64,000 bases of DNA, taken from contig JXTC01000334.1 in NCBI GenBank assembly GCA_002914845.1, positions 64,468-128,467 on the forward strand, written 5' to 3'. Source of the DNA: Trema orientale (Eukaryota > Streptophyta > Magnoliopsida > Rosales > Cannabaceae). This document shows, piece by piece, positions 36,900 through 49,214 of this stretch (positions within the stretch are counted from its first letter, which is position 1; every line of letters starts with the position of its first letter). A program made the translations under genes and the position numbers. The notes beneath the pieces are model-generated. The model did not search any database and was not told the DNA's origin. It worked only from the letters and a program-made list of their open reading frames with translations.

Positions 36900-38600
36900 T
36901 TTGAGGCAGAGACTGCCACCTGTTGAGACCAGGCCAGAGGTAAAACCGCCATTGCTTTTGTTTCTCTAGGCTCCAAATGGCTTCATCCTCACCGTTGCTT
37001 TCATGCGCTGGTCACCAGGTGATGATGATCAGAGATCAAGGAGCAGAGATTGATGTGTGTATTAGAGCCCAACGGTAAAAAAAGAAGAGGGGGAAAGGGA
37101 CTCGAGATAAGCATGAACTAAAAAGCTTTAGGACAAAATGGGGATTCATGAGGAGCCCCTTGGAAAAGATCTATGCGTTTCATTTGAGATGGTGCATATT
37201 CTATATGTGAGCCTGGAGAGCAGTGTAGAACAGCCTACTTATTAATACGTTGTTTAAGATACAATGAGTTTTTTCTTATTATTATTATTATACCCTACTA
37301 TTTATTATTATTGGTGAACACGTAACAAATGTGAGTTTTGTATAGCGTCAATAATGTTATCTTATTCTATGTTTTTTTTTAATTTTATTTTAAAAAATGA
37401 GATTAACTAATGACTTCTATTTATTACAAAGAAATAAAAATAATTAACACATTTTGTAAATCGAATCAATGGACTATTCTAAATGTTAATTATCTTATAG
37501 TTTAGCCATTGAACGAACTTTAGAAGGAAATAATCTAAATGGAGAGATTTGTGGCTTAGTCGGATGAATACAAACACAGTACGTGATAAGTTTTGTTTGC
37601 ATTGACTTTTGCACATAGGACGACACAAGAAAAACATGACGACCTTTGATTCTTTGAATGTGCCTAAGAACTAACGTTAGTTGTAAATATGCGCGATCTG
37701 TATCCAGCATTAGCTAGATTTATGCAAAAAAGTAGTTCCAGCCGTTTAATTATTGAAATTGTTACTCGAAAGGGAATTAGCTGTTTTCCTCTTGAGTAAT
37801 TAATACTATAGGTGTATTATCTTATTGGTTTAATACCATACTTTCCAAATTATAATATTTTAATCAATCGCCTGGCTCCAACCCGCATAAGATAATCAAA
37901 TATTACCCGTCTAATTTCACGGTAATAAGTCAGTTTAATTTAGTTATAGTAAAATGGGGATTGACCAAATAATTAGGCCTTAAACTCTTTGCCTTTGGGT
38001 TGTTTTTTGTTTTTCTCCAAAAAAGGCACATACACACAAAAAGAGTTCGAAATTTTTGTTCGAACTAATATGGTAATTCGTGGACTAAAGGTTGATCTTA
38101 GCATCCAACTGCGGAATTTTGAACATGCACAAATAAGTAACTTTCTATTCTAATTTTAAAATTCAAATCTTTAGCTAGTGATGTTAACTGTAGTAACGTG
38201 ACTCGAAATGAACGTTGTAGCACATAATCTAACTCATTTTGATTTTAAACTCATAATTTTGTGTCTGTTTGGTTCAATGAAGATTGGGACGACGGTGTGC
38301 CAACTATATTTTCGTTGGCTCTGTTCGTATTCGAGCAATAATGTAGTCCCCAAATAAAATCTGAACAACAGGTGAGAATTGAGATTTTTTTACGTTAGTG
38401 TATTTTTTTTCGAAGTTGACATTCTTTATGGGGAGAACTTCGTACTATCGATATTTATTCTCCAGTCTGTATATTGGCTTGTAATGGTTGAGTTTAATAC
38501 AATACTAAATGCCCATTAGAAGACATGTTTTTCCATTAACCAGACGTCTAGTCTCCGTTTTTGGCCTCTGGTTTTGGTGATTGCTCTTTACAAAGGTTAG
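36900..38600. other. Spacer upstream of MFT
   Basis: I see no gene or named repeat. It would contain the distal MFT promoter. Confidence 0.45.
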
Positions 38601-38639
38601 ACACGAAAGGGTCCTTTTACACTTGGACTAGTGGTCGAG

Positions 38640-39225
38640 CAACTAGTCGTGCCATGTTGAACAGAAGTTAGATGGATCAGTTTTTCATATTGTTTGGCTT
38701 AGTTATGCTTGGGGTGCTTTAGTAATAAGTTGTTGAATTTTCCCTCGCGTGAACTCAGATAATAATCCTCTGCTAGTTAAAGCCTTTCCGATTTCAAGCC
38801 AAATGTGGCTCAACTATGACAATTTTATGGAATTTGTTAGCCAAGCTTGGCCTTCGCCTAAAGGGAGAGGTTCTCCCACTTTCATTTTGCCTAGAAGACT
38901 ATAAAACTTTGAAACTGGTCCTTAAGGAATGGAACTACACTACTTTTGGCAACATTTTGTACTCAAATTGGGGAAGCTCAATATAGTCTTTCTAAGCAGC
39001 AAACAGAGATCTTGAGTTCTAGTGTTTAGAAGAACACTTTAATAGGGAAGTACACACATCACGAACCTGATACACTTCTTGAGGAGCATGATCTTTTTGA
39101 TTCAATAATTCGATTACTAAAGACTCTGATGTATTGAATTTGAATCCCATGTATTACTGAAGTTTTATCGTAAGCATCTCTCTTACAATGGTACGTGGTA
39201 CTTGTAGAAATCTGAGACCTGATTC
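38640..39225 (+). mobile_element. LINE fragment (endonuclease end and linker before RT)
   Basis: The reading NPLLVKAFPISSQMWLNYDN, then FMEFVSQAWPSPKGRGSPTF, then LKLVLKEWNYTTFGNI follows the order SDH.PLL ... W ... F ... W and K.LKWNK..FGN seen between the endonuclease and reverse transcriptase of plant L1 elements. Stops break it. No tail or target duplication identified. Confidence 0.6.
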
Positions 39226-39252
39226 TTAGGAATTAATTTTTAATATTTATAG

Positions 39253-39476
39253 TATTTATTCTCGCACAATTTGTGGTAGCCTGTTGCCATATTTCATGGG
39301 ATTTCATACTTAATATCTTTTCCTATTTTATAGGGAGAAAATATCTCCTTAAATGAGATTTCCTCTCTGGGATTTTGTAGAGCATGTTTTGCAAGTCCTA
39401 TTTAGTTCAAGCTTTTGTATTCAGTGTATTATTCAGGAAAAAATAAATAAAAGTCAGGTTTCCTCATATTTCTTTA
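39253..39476 (+). repeat. 5' LTR and primer-binding site of the short-LTR copia
   Basis: Starts TATTTATTCTCGCACAATTT (the 3' copy has TGTTTATTCTCGCATGATTG). TGGTATCAGAGC follows at 39477-39488, the initiator tRNA-Met site. Confidence 0.8.
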
Positions 39477-39527
39477 TGGTATCAGAGCATATCTGAAACC
39501 TAATCTTGCCATATGATGAAATACAGG

Positions 39528-42500
39528 ATGGCAACCAAAACTCAAAGCTCAGTCATCAAAGGTAACTCTTATAAGGAACTTGCTGTTTCAAATCATTCTT
39601 GAGGATCTGAAGGTACATTTCTCATTGTAGGACACAAACTGAATGGGAAAAAATTTCTTCAATGGTCTCAATCTGTAGTGATGTTCATCTATGGAAAAGA
39701 TAAAGATGATTACATAACTAAAGTGGCCATTCAACTGAAACCATAAGATCCAAAGTATAAGGTTTGGAGAATAGAAAACAATATGGTAGTATCATGGCTC
39801 ATCAATTCAATGATGAATGAGATAGGTAAGAATTTTCCACTCTACAAAATGGCAAAAGAAATATGGGATATGGCAAGAATAACATATTCTAATAAGGAAA
39901 ACACTGCTAAACTCTCTGAAATCAAGAGTATCTCATTTGATATACGACAAAGTGATATGACGTTAATTAGTATTAAAACACACTTAACCGTCCTTGGCAA
40001 TATCTAGATATGTTCGAGAAAAACTGTCATGACCCAAAACCCGGACCAGTGGCAGAAGAGAAATTTCACTAAGATGGGAAATTCCTTGATTTATTTTAAA
40101 AATGTCTTAAAAGTTTTCGCTTTATAAAACAATCCATTTAAATAAAATATTTAGAATTTCATCCTGTGAACCTCTCCCACAGTTTGTATACACCGTTAAA
40201 CATAAATCGAATGGCAATTGAAAAATATAATTCAAATTAAAGTCCGAGCATCATCATTATCCATAACAAGTATCAAATACCAAAATGGCATACATAAAGT
40301 TCACAAATATAATAGAAAGTAGTAATCTTGATTCAATACTAATACAAAATCCAAACAATCCAAATACTATAACAACAAGCTTCTAGTGTTACCAAGACAG
40401 TGAACTACGGTCAAAGATAGCCTCTTCACTTCTTAATTACCTAAGTCACACTGAACACTACCTGAGGAAGGAAGGTAAAGGGGTGAGCATACAATGCCCA
40501 GTAGGAAAGCAGTTACCTTGATAGAAAATATTTTATTGATGGAAAGTTTCTGCATGGTTAGTTTAAATCTAAAATATACATATATATATAATCCAAACCG
40601 GTAATACATATATATGTATATATATACATAAAGCAATATAATCAAAACCAATCAGCTCATATGCATATGACACAAATCAACCCATATCCATGAGCTCACA
40701 TCCTCTCATCTGTGGAAACCCAGGATGATGGTACTAAGTGTACTCAACAGTCTGCCTGACATCTAAGCTCATATCCAGAGAGGACACCCATGTATCGCCT
40801 ACCAAGCTTGGAGGGGCAACCGAATTACCTACGCCTACCAAATGGGGAGGTAATCAGAAGAAACAAACCCTATGCAGTTTACGGACTCTACACCGATAGT
40901 GGGGTACACAACGCCATACTGTAAACTCATGATACTAACACAGTAGTCATGTATGATCCTATGACACATGCAATATAGAACTGAAGTGTGAAAATAATCA
41001 TGCTCTAGTTTTTCAATAAAATAAGTATACTAAGTTTTTTTATAGAAAAACGGGTAGTATAACGGCCCTATTTTTGATATACCCAAAAATAACCTGCACT
41101 CAGAAAAGTCCCAGAGTAATACAATATATATATATATCGTATAATCAAATACCATCACAGATATTCAAATAGTTCTAAAATCACATTTGTCATCATATGT
41201 TGCAGAAAATAAGTTTTATTCAAAAATGATGTAAAACTGAGATAACCGAATCCCTACCTCACTAGAATAGCGATACCACACTATTAGATCCTCACAGTGT
41301 CACTGAACGATCATTCGAAGGGTCGGGAACCAATTCCAAGCCCTCGATTATTCTCTTGTGAAAAACCAACTTCTCAATGGAGTTTCAAATCCATAAACGG
41401 ACCACTTTACTGAATTCCTAGCACCCACAATAGCTAGGTTAGACATATAACTCATCCAATTCGGGTCTCGGCCAAAAACGGAATGATGGCACGCAAAACA
41501 AGACAAATCTTAGCCGTCTGATTTTATTTTTTGTGCCAGCCACCAAACATAGTTAATATATATATATATATATCAATTTTCTCCATTTTCTGAGTACATT
41601 CCAAAAATGATATAAAAAGCACAATCCAACAGCCGGATTAAAAAGTCAAACTCAAGCTTAAATAACTGAAAAATAGCAACTTTCAAACTGGGTAAAATGG
41701 AGTCACGAAATAGATACCTAGAGATTCCTCTCGACGATACGAATCCAACGAGCCTAAGAACGCGAGCTGAAATAGCCCGATATAGCGTTGGAAATTCAAA
41801 CTCCTCTGCGGCTAACAATGGCATTTTCCGGTGACGGGCAGCTCGGCGGCTTCGCAAGAAGACCTCGTCGGTCGGTGGTGGGGCGCGACAAGGGCCGGCA
41901 ACTAGCTTCGGCTAGTCTCGATCCTTCGATCGTGAGCAAGGGAGAGAGAGAGAGCTCGGGCAAGAAAAAGAGAGATGGTGAGTGGGGAAAAGAGAAACCC
42001 ACGTGATTTAAGTAGGGCATTGTACAATTTTTTTTAAAAATTATACTTTGACCCTTAACTTTTTAAAACTCTTTCAACCAAGTCCCTCTAGAAATTACAT
42101 TTTAGTCCCCACTTCTTAAAACTTTTACAGTTATACCCCTCTATTATTTAATCTGAAAATTAACAAAATGACCATTTTGCCCTTTAAAAATCTGGGATTT
42201 TACAAAAATAGTTAGGCGTGTCCTGAAGATGGCAGAAGGTACTAGTAGATTATTGAGAAGAAGAGGCTGTTTAAATTTCTTCTAGGTCTCAATAAAGACC
42301 TAGATGAAGTTCGAGGCAGAGTATTAGGGATTAAGCCATGACCCAGCTTACATGAAGCCTTCTCAGAAATCCGGAGTGAAGTAAACAGAAAAAAAGTCAT
42401 GATGGGATCACAAAATAGCAAAAATTTGATATTGGAGAACTCAGCCTTAGCAGTTCGTGGAGTCCAATGCAGCAACAACAATAGTTAACTACGGAAGGGC
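39528..42500 (+). pseudogene. gag of the short-LTR copia, interrupted
   Basis: Before the insertion: MATKTQSSVIKGNSYKEL, FLQWSQSVVMFIYGKDKDDY, NNMVVSWLINSMMNEIGKNF, with stops. After it (from 42205): a region like FLLGLNKELDEVRGRVLGIK, then MMGSQNSKNLILENSALAVR, as in gag of the retrofit group. No zinc knuckle could be read. Confidence 0.7.
40025..42204 (+). repeat. Solo-LTR-like insertion, copy B of the three-copy family
   Basis: Begins TGTCATGACCCAAAACCCGG and ends ATCTGGGATTTTACA, with TG...CA ends. Flanks are AAAAC (40020-40024) and AAAAT (42205-42209), a target duplication with one mismatch. It sits inside copia gag. A GC-rich stretch at 41700-41990 carries short open frames that look like part of the repeat, not a gene. 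Copies A and C are at 14978 and 46314. Confidence 0.65.
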
Positions 42501-43115
42501 AGACCATAGTGCGATCACTATCGTAGACCTAGACAAATAAAGGAGACTTACTGGAAGATTCATGACAAACCAAAAGATTGGAAGCCATCCATCTATAGTC
42601 AAGAAAGTCGAGGCAATTCTGCTTCAACTCCTATTGTCTCAATTGGAGAAAATCTCTTAGTTGAACTAACCATTGATCTATTCAGCAAAGGACAAATGGA
42701 AATAGATATTCCAACAATCACCCGGCTCCGTGATTGGATCCACCTCACATTTTTAAAAAGGTAATATTGTGACTGCTCTAAATGCAAAACAAGAAAAATT
42801 AGATTTATAGATAATAGATTCGGAAGCATCTGATCACATGAAAAGAAATATCAATATGTTTCACATATACAGTCCATCTGATGAAAATTTAACTGTTCAT
42901 ATTGCTAATGGATCCATTTCGAAGGTGGCTAGTATTGGTTCAGTTATGATTTCAAAGGACTTAATTTTGAATTCAGCTCTCTTAGTTCTGAATCTTTATT
43001 GTAATTTACTATCTATTAGTAAACTTACAAAAGAACTGAATTATGTTACTAAATTTTCTCAAAATGATTGTAAATTTCAGGACTTGGATTCAGAGACAAT
43101 GATTGGCAATGCTAG

Positions 43116-43219
43116 GATGTGTACTGGTCTCTACTACCTGAAAGTTGATGGTCATTCTAAAGAACAAGATGTGCGCTGGTCTCTACTATCTAAAAGTTGA
43201 TGGTCATTCTAAAAAACAA
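43116..43219 (+). repeat. 52-bp tandem duplication in copia pol
   Basis: Units 43116-43167 and 43168-43219 match at most bases (GATGTGTACTGGTCTCTACT against GATGTGCGCTGGTCTCTACT). As 52 is not a multiple of three, it shifts the frame. Confidence 0.85.
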
Positions 43220-44785
43220 TCACTGAATAAAAAGTGTGTGGCTTTTTCTTCTAGTTGTAATAAAGCTAGTGCAATCATGTTATGGCACTACCGTTTAGGT
43301 CATCTAAATTTTGTGTATCTTGAAAAAAAATTTCCTTCATTATTCAATAATAGGAATTCTCGAATGTATCAGTGTGAAGTTAGCCAATTATCCAAACATG
43401 TTAAAAATTCCTATCAAAATCAACCATATAAATCCTTCGTCCTTTTTCCATGATGCATAATGATATATGGAGACCTTCTAGAATCAAGAACATTACAGGT
43501 TCTAGATGGCTCATCACATTCATTAATGATCATACGAGGGTTACATGGTTATTCCTCATGGAGGGAAAATCGGAAGCTAGTCAAATTTTTCAAAACTTCA
43601 ACAAAATGATTCAGACTCAGTTTAAGGCAAAAATATAAATATTCAAACAGATAATGGAAAAGAGTTCTTTAACTCCTTACTTGGAAACTATTTATTAAGT
43701 AAGGGAATTATGTATCAAAGCTCTTGTATAGACACTCCACGATAAAATAGAATTGCCGAAAGAAAAAACAGACATCTTTTAGAAGTTGCTAGATCAAATC
43801 ATGATAGCCACTTATGTCCCAAAAATAGTTTCAGGGTGAAGCTGTACTCATTGCAACTTATCTTATAAGCCGTATGCCATCTAGAACTCTAAAATTTCAA
43901 ATTCCTTGTCAAACACTTCTTCAGTCATATCCACAAACATGGTTAATCTCAATAATTCCAATAAATGTGTTTGGTTGTTTGACCTTTATCCATATAAGTC
44001 CCAAAAACAAACGCAAGTTAGATGCAAAATCCCTCAAATGCATTTTTCTGGGTTACTCACCAAATCAAAAGGGCATAAGTATTACTCACTGGTTACAAGG
44101 AAATTTTACAATACTATGGATGTAACCTTCTTCGAGAATCAACCTTATTTCCCAAAACACGAAATTCAGGAGGAGAATGCAATACATGACTTTTAGTTTT
44201 GTGAGAATATAACCCAGGAAAACACACCTTATCCTCCAGAAATCCAATATGATACTTCCAAATCCACTCTAATACTTTTGCCTGAAAACCTCTTCACCAC
44301 CTACCCATTACCTGACCAACCTATCGATTCTACCCAGGATGAGTTTCCAAGGTCTATACAAGAATGTGTAACTCCACGAAAGACCATAACAAGTACAAAT
44401 GAAAAATGATTGTTTATTCAAGAAGACAGAAAACTGTAAAGGATGTAGAGACACACGCACCTCAGAAGCAAAGATAAAATTCTGAACGAAGTCCAGAAAT
44501 CTGTGAAATTCTAGGTAACACATATGAACTTAGTCCTCATGAGATTTTGTTTGATGATCTCGATCAATCTATAGTCTTCAAGAAAAGGGTGAGATTGTGC
44601 ACTCAGCACCCTATTTCTAATTTTTTTCCCTATAAAGGGTTACCTCCGAATTTTAAAGTTTTCACCACTGCTCTATCAAATACACAAGTTCCAAACAATA
44701 TACAAGAAGCTCTTAGTCAACAAGGTAGAAAGATGCTGTTTAGGAAGAAATAAAAGCATTGAAGAAAAATGGAACCTGGGAGATA

Positions 44786-44903
44786 TCAGAGTTACCCAAA
44801 GGAAAGAGTACAGTTGGTTGCAAATGGATCTTTATAGTTAAACATCAAAGTTACCCAAAGGAAAGAGTACAGTTGGTTGTAAATGGATCTTTACAGTCAA
44901 ACA
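44786..44903 (+). repeat. 59-bp tandem duplication in copia RT
   Basis: Units 44786-44844 and 44845-44903 both contain GTTACCCAAAGGAAAGAGTA and AATGGATCTTTA. As 59 is not a multiple of three, it shifts the RT frame. Confidence 0.85.
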
Positions 44904-45934
44904 CAAGGCAGATGGAAGTGTGGATAGATTTAAAGCTCGTCTTGTTGCAAAAAGATTCACTCAATCGTATAGAATAGATATTGCTAGGAAGCATTTGCCA
45001 CAGTAGCCAAGAAGAATTCTATTCGAGTCTTACTATCTTTTGTAGCAAATCTTGATTGGCCACTCTATAAACTAGATATAAAAAACAAATTTCTCAACGG
45101 AGACTTAGAAGAAGAGGTCTACATGGATATTCCTCCAGAATTTGAAACATGCCAATACTAACAAAGTTTTTAAGCTCAAGAAATCCTTGATATGGACTCA
45201 AACAATCTCCATATGCTTGGTTTGACAGATTTACTCAAGTAGTAAAGAGGTATGGTACGCTCAATGTCATTCTCATCATACTCTATTTGTCAAACATTCA
45301 CCTAAAAGTAAGAAAGCCATTCTCATCGTTTATATGGATGACATAATTCTAACTGGAGATTATGAAGAAGAGATAGGAAAATTGAAAGAGTATTGGTAAA
45401 GGATTTTGAAATCAAAGACCTAGGTTATCTGAAATACTTTCTTGGCATAGAGGTGGCTAGATCAAGAAAGGGGATATCAATTTCTCAGAAAAATATGTTT
45501 GGACTTACTAAAAGAAACCAGAATGCTTGGGTGTATACCTGTTGATATACCCATGGACACTACCAACAAACTTGGAATGAGTGAAGAAGACGTTCCAGTG
45601 TTTATTCTCGCATGATTGGTGGCAGCCTATTGCCATATTTCATGGGATTTCATAGTTAGTATTTTTTTTTTCCTATTTTGTAGGGAGAAAATCTCTCCTT
45701 AAACAAGAATTCTTCTCTGGGATTTTTCAAAGCATGTTTAGCAAGTCTTTTTTAGACAGGTTATCTAGTCTTTTTAAATAAAGCATCAAATTGTTTACGC
45801 ATATTTCAACTATATAGGTACCCACTTAAAACAACAATCATCTGATGAAATATTTCAACTAGTTTGTTGGTTACCAAAGAAATATTATATATATATATAT
45901 ATATATGTATGTATTTAACAAAAAAAAAAAAAAG

Positions 45935-46300
45935 AGGATAGTTTTAATGGATCTTTGCTCCTAGTCCTGATGGCATTAGATAACATTCATTCCCTAGGCA
46001 AGAGATGTTAAGGTTTTTTTTTTAGGAAATTAATATTCGAAAAGCTTTTGATAGGATCACTTGGCTTTTCATTTTAGACATGTTCTTCTTAATTTTGGCC
46101 CTAATCAATCATTTTCAGATTGGTATAGTTATATTTTTCACTCTGTAAGACTTTCTATCCTTCTTTATAGGTTCTTTTTAACTTTGGCTTTAATCAATCA
46201 TTCTCATATTGGTCTAGTTATATTTTTCATTCAAGGTGGTCTCTTCTTCCCTCTCATATTTTACGTAGCTCAGTCGTTACTAATTTTCTTTTTTAAATAA
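45935..46300 (+). mobile_element. LINE reverse transcriptase fragment
   Basis: Stretch RKAFDRITWLFIL (about 46025) followed in the next frame by RHVLLNFGPNQSFSDWYSYI matches the KAYDRV.W.FL and the following G(F)...W segment of L1 RT. The block from about 46081 is repeated once with a period of about 89 bp (TAATCAATCATTTTCAGATT and TAATCAATCATTCTCATATT). Confidence 0.55.
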
Positions 46301-46313
46301 CCAAGGCATACTG

Positions 46314-46576
46314 TGTAACGATCAGAAACTAGGGTCAGTGACAAAGTGGAAATTTCATAAGCTTGAAATCCAAAAGTTCAGTTTTAAAAATATTTCAAAA
46401 GTTTCGAAAGCCTAAAAATGTCCATAATTGCCTTTAGAAAATATTCAAGAAAGTTAATCCCACAATTATGTAATCACGTCTTAAACATAAGAAAACATTC
46501 AAGAAAGTTGATCCCACAATTATGTAATCACGTCTTAAACATAGACTAAAATAAAGATTGTTGTCCAAAGCCACGC

Positions 46577-46639
<63 letters not shown>

Positions 46640-48237
46640 CCATCCATAGACATAAGTTACATAAACTAAGTCTAAGTTAATAGGGTATATATATAATATT
46701 TACATAACTGTAAATCAATCCAAAAACCTGCTTAAGTCCATAGTCTACAAGTCTAGTAGGAAATTATCAAAGTAAAAACAACTACAAGTACACCTCCAAT
46801 GCCTCAAATACTAAGTCTTCTTATCCAAATCACACTAAGTGCTACTTGAGAGAAAGAAAAGGTGAGCTAATGCCAGTAGAAAATCGATTATGAGTTTTAA
46901 ATCATAGACAAAATACTTACTTTCAAGTTCTGCATGGTTAGTAACTTATTCAAACGGTTTATTAAAATCTGCTTATAAACAAAAGTCTAAAGTTCACAAA
47001 TTCTAAACCATTATCAATCACATTTACAAATAAGTACATAGCATTTAAGTCAAGCACCCAACCATGAATGTAATTACGTGATAAGTTCGAGATGACCAAT
47101 TGGAATGCCTGTATTTCCAAGCTACCTGAATGGATGATCAGTATATGCGTAATATAATCTAAGTACCCTAAATGGGGTGCCGTTAAGTACTTCGACCACG
47201 TATGACGAGTGAATGCCTGCAATGCCATATGAGAGACAAGAATTTAGATATGTACCATTTTTCACGTATTGTAAAACAAAATTATGCAATATTTTTAATT
47301 AAACCAAGTTTAGTTCCAAAAACTATGTTCCCAAACACTTCCAATTTTCTAGAAATTTCAACAACATAAATGTTGTTTTCGTCAAAGTCCATAAATTATG
47401 TTTTTGCATAAAACAGTATAGAAACGATTACATGTCACGCCAACCAGTGTGACATGTCTCCCACGCAATTTATTATCATATGCCCAAAAAATTTATAATC
47501 ACATTTTACAAATTATTTCATAAAGTTCAATATTTGATGAAATTAAATTTATAATGAAAATCACTTTAAAGTCATGTAATTGAGTCCCTACCTCTATGGA
47601 GTAACTAAGTTTAGCTACTAATGCACGTGATAGCTCCTGTTGGTGGGTTGGAGGCTCGAATGGCGAATTCAAACTCAAATTTGCTTGTTTTGGAAGGTTG
47701 CCTTTCAAAGAAGTTCCCGAATGTACACCCAAACTAACGCCACCATTGCGATTGACACATCCAAATTAGTAGAGATAGACACCTAGTTCATTGAATTCGA
47801 ACTTAGGCACAAGCCTGGCCTTCAGCACGCAGAACAAGGCAAAACCCAAGTCGGGCAAGCCTCAATTTTCGTGTTGGCTACGTCAACGGTCAATATATGT
47901 GTATATATATATCAAGATTCTTGTTTCGATAAGCAGATTCCAATTTTGACAATTATTTAAAGACCCAACAATTTGATTGAATCTTGACTATACAAATCTA
48001 AACTTTTCAATAAAATTTAGTGTGCAATCTTACCTTTTTCTAGTGAGAAGGTGTTGTTTAGGATGGCGGCTAGTTGGATGACCTTGATCACAACCTGGGT
48101 AGGCCGATTCAGTGGCGAGAACGGCCATCCTTGGTTGGTGGCAGCCAAACACGGGGAGGGAACTCGATTCCCTCGTGATCCTTCGCGCGAACTAGCTCCA
48201 ATGCCAACAGAGGGAGGTTGGGGCCAAGGATAAAAAT
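46314..48237 (+). repeat. Solo-LTR-like repeat, copy C
   Basis: Begins TGTAACGATCAGAAACTAGG, with AAATTTCATAAGC close after, and contains TTTCAAGTTCTGCATGGTTA as in copy A. The last 180 bp are GC-rich and open, as in copy B. A (TA)n tract has grown inside it. Right end approximate. Confidence 0.5.
46578..46636. repeat. (TA)n microsatellite
   Basis: Nearly 30 perfect TA units inside LTR-like copy C. Confidence 0.95.
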
Positions 48238-48899
48238 GTCGATGTCGACAGAGTTATCGAGGTCTTGATTTACAGATAATGACGACAGATATTTCGAAAA
48301 AACAATGGATTCTTTGAAAATAACTTTAATTTTTCTAATAAAACTGTATAAAATGCTAAAACAACTAATACTACTTTATTTGAACTAGATTAATAACAAA
48401 AATAACACATATTTACTTAAATATAATAAATTTTTCTCCGTATATATTGTATATACAATGACTTCATTATAATTATGCTAGAGAATTAACATTAATATAC
48501 ATTGGTTATAATTTTTCAATATTCTAAATACTCATTACTAAGAGTACATAAAATAATATAAGTGCAACATTCTAATTCAATGATAAAAATATAAATTTCC
48601 AAGTGTTTCTAATATAAAAATAAGTTAAATAGAGTTTTTAGGAGGTTGGAAAACATTAGGTAAGTTCCGAACTTTTAATCTTGATCTAAATATTCTAAGC
48701 AATATATTTACAAAGATGCTACGTATTTGGAATAACTTTTTATTTAATTGTTAAAAAGTTATATGCATGTTTCTTGATTTCTTCCTATTATGATCAACAC
48801 GTAATTTGGATTTTAATTCTTTAATTAAATTAAACAATATAATAACTTTTTATTTTTTAACAAAAGAGAATAAATTAGGTCATAGATTAAATTTTTTGT

Positions 48900-49214
48900 A
48901 AATGAAAAAAATTTATTGGTTATTTTTCGTATTACGTTGATATTTCCACAAATATTCTGGATATTCATAGATATTTGAGGATATTGTGGATATTTGTGAA
49001 CATTATGGATATTTTACGGACACTCCAGGAAAACAATCTTTCACTCCCCTATGTCTATGTCAAGACTTCAAAATATAGATAATATCGTAGACATTTTCAT
49101 CCTCGGTTGGGGCATTTTAAAAAAAAGGCTTGCATATGTATTTTTTTTTTTAAAAAAGGCTTGCAAAACAAAAAACAAATCTACATTTTTGTCGATATTT
49201 CAAAATGTCATTGA
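48900..49214. repeat. GATATT-rich degenerate repeat, left half
   Basis: GATATT or its near forms recur about every 10-20 bp (GATATTTCCAC, GGATATTCATAGATATTTG, GGATATTTGTG, GGATATTTTACGG). It continues at 50770-50960 after the LTR, with matching words: AGGAAAACAATCTTTC ... TGTCAAGACTTCAAAATA here, AGGAAAAAATATCTTTC ... TGTCGACACTTCAAAAAA there. Confidence 0.5.

Larger units (their letters stand above)
42800..45598 (+). pseudogene. Protease to reverse transcriptase of the short-LTR copia
   Basis: 42810: IDSEASDHM, where the protease DSG motif has Glu for Gly. Then SPSDENLTVHIANGSISKVA and LYCNLLSISKL. 43280: pre-integrase LWHYRLGHLNF. 43450-43640: integrase start (WPSRI, FINDHTRVTWLFLMEGKSEA). 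43870-44200: CVWLFDLYPY and KCIFLGYSPNQKG in two frames. 44760-45600: RT with CKWIFIVKH, LDIKNKFLNGDLEEEVYMDI, a worn YxDD region (YMDD at about 45335), DLGYLKYFLGIEVARSRKGI. Several frameshifts and stops. Confidence 0.8.
39253..45752 (+). mobile_element. Short-LTR Ty1/copia element (Ale/Retrofit-like), split and truncated
   Basis: A short LTR of about 220 bp, a primer site, gag, protease, integrase and RT lie in copia order on the plus strand, then a partial 3' LTR (45599-45752). The 3' LTR begins straight after the RT end (LGMSEEDVP), so the RNase H region is deleted. Gag is cut by a 2.2-kb insertion (40025-42204). Two short tandem duplications shift the frame. The element is inactive. Confidence 0.85.

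Noticed and set aside
41573..42020. Overlapping frames of 72-94 codons around 41.6-42.0 kb
   Set aside because: Part of LTR-like repeat copy B; a related GC-rich open patch recurs in copy C.
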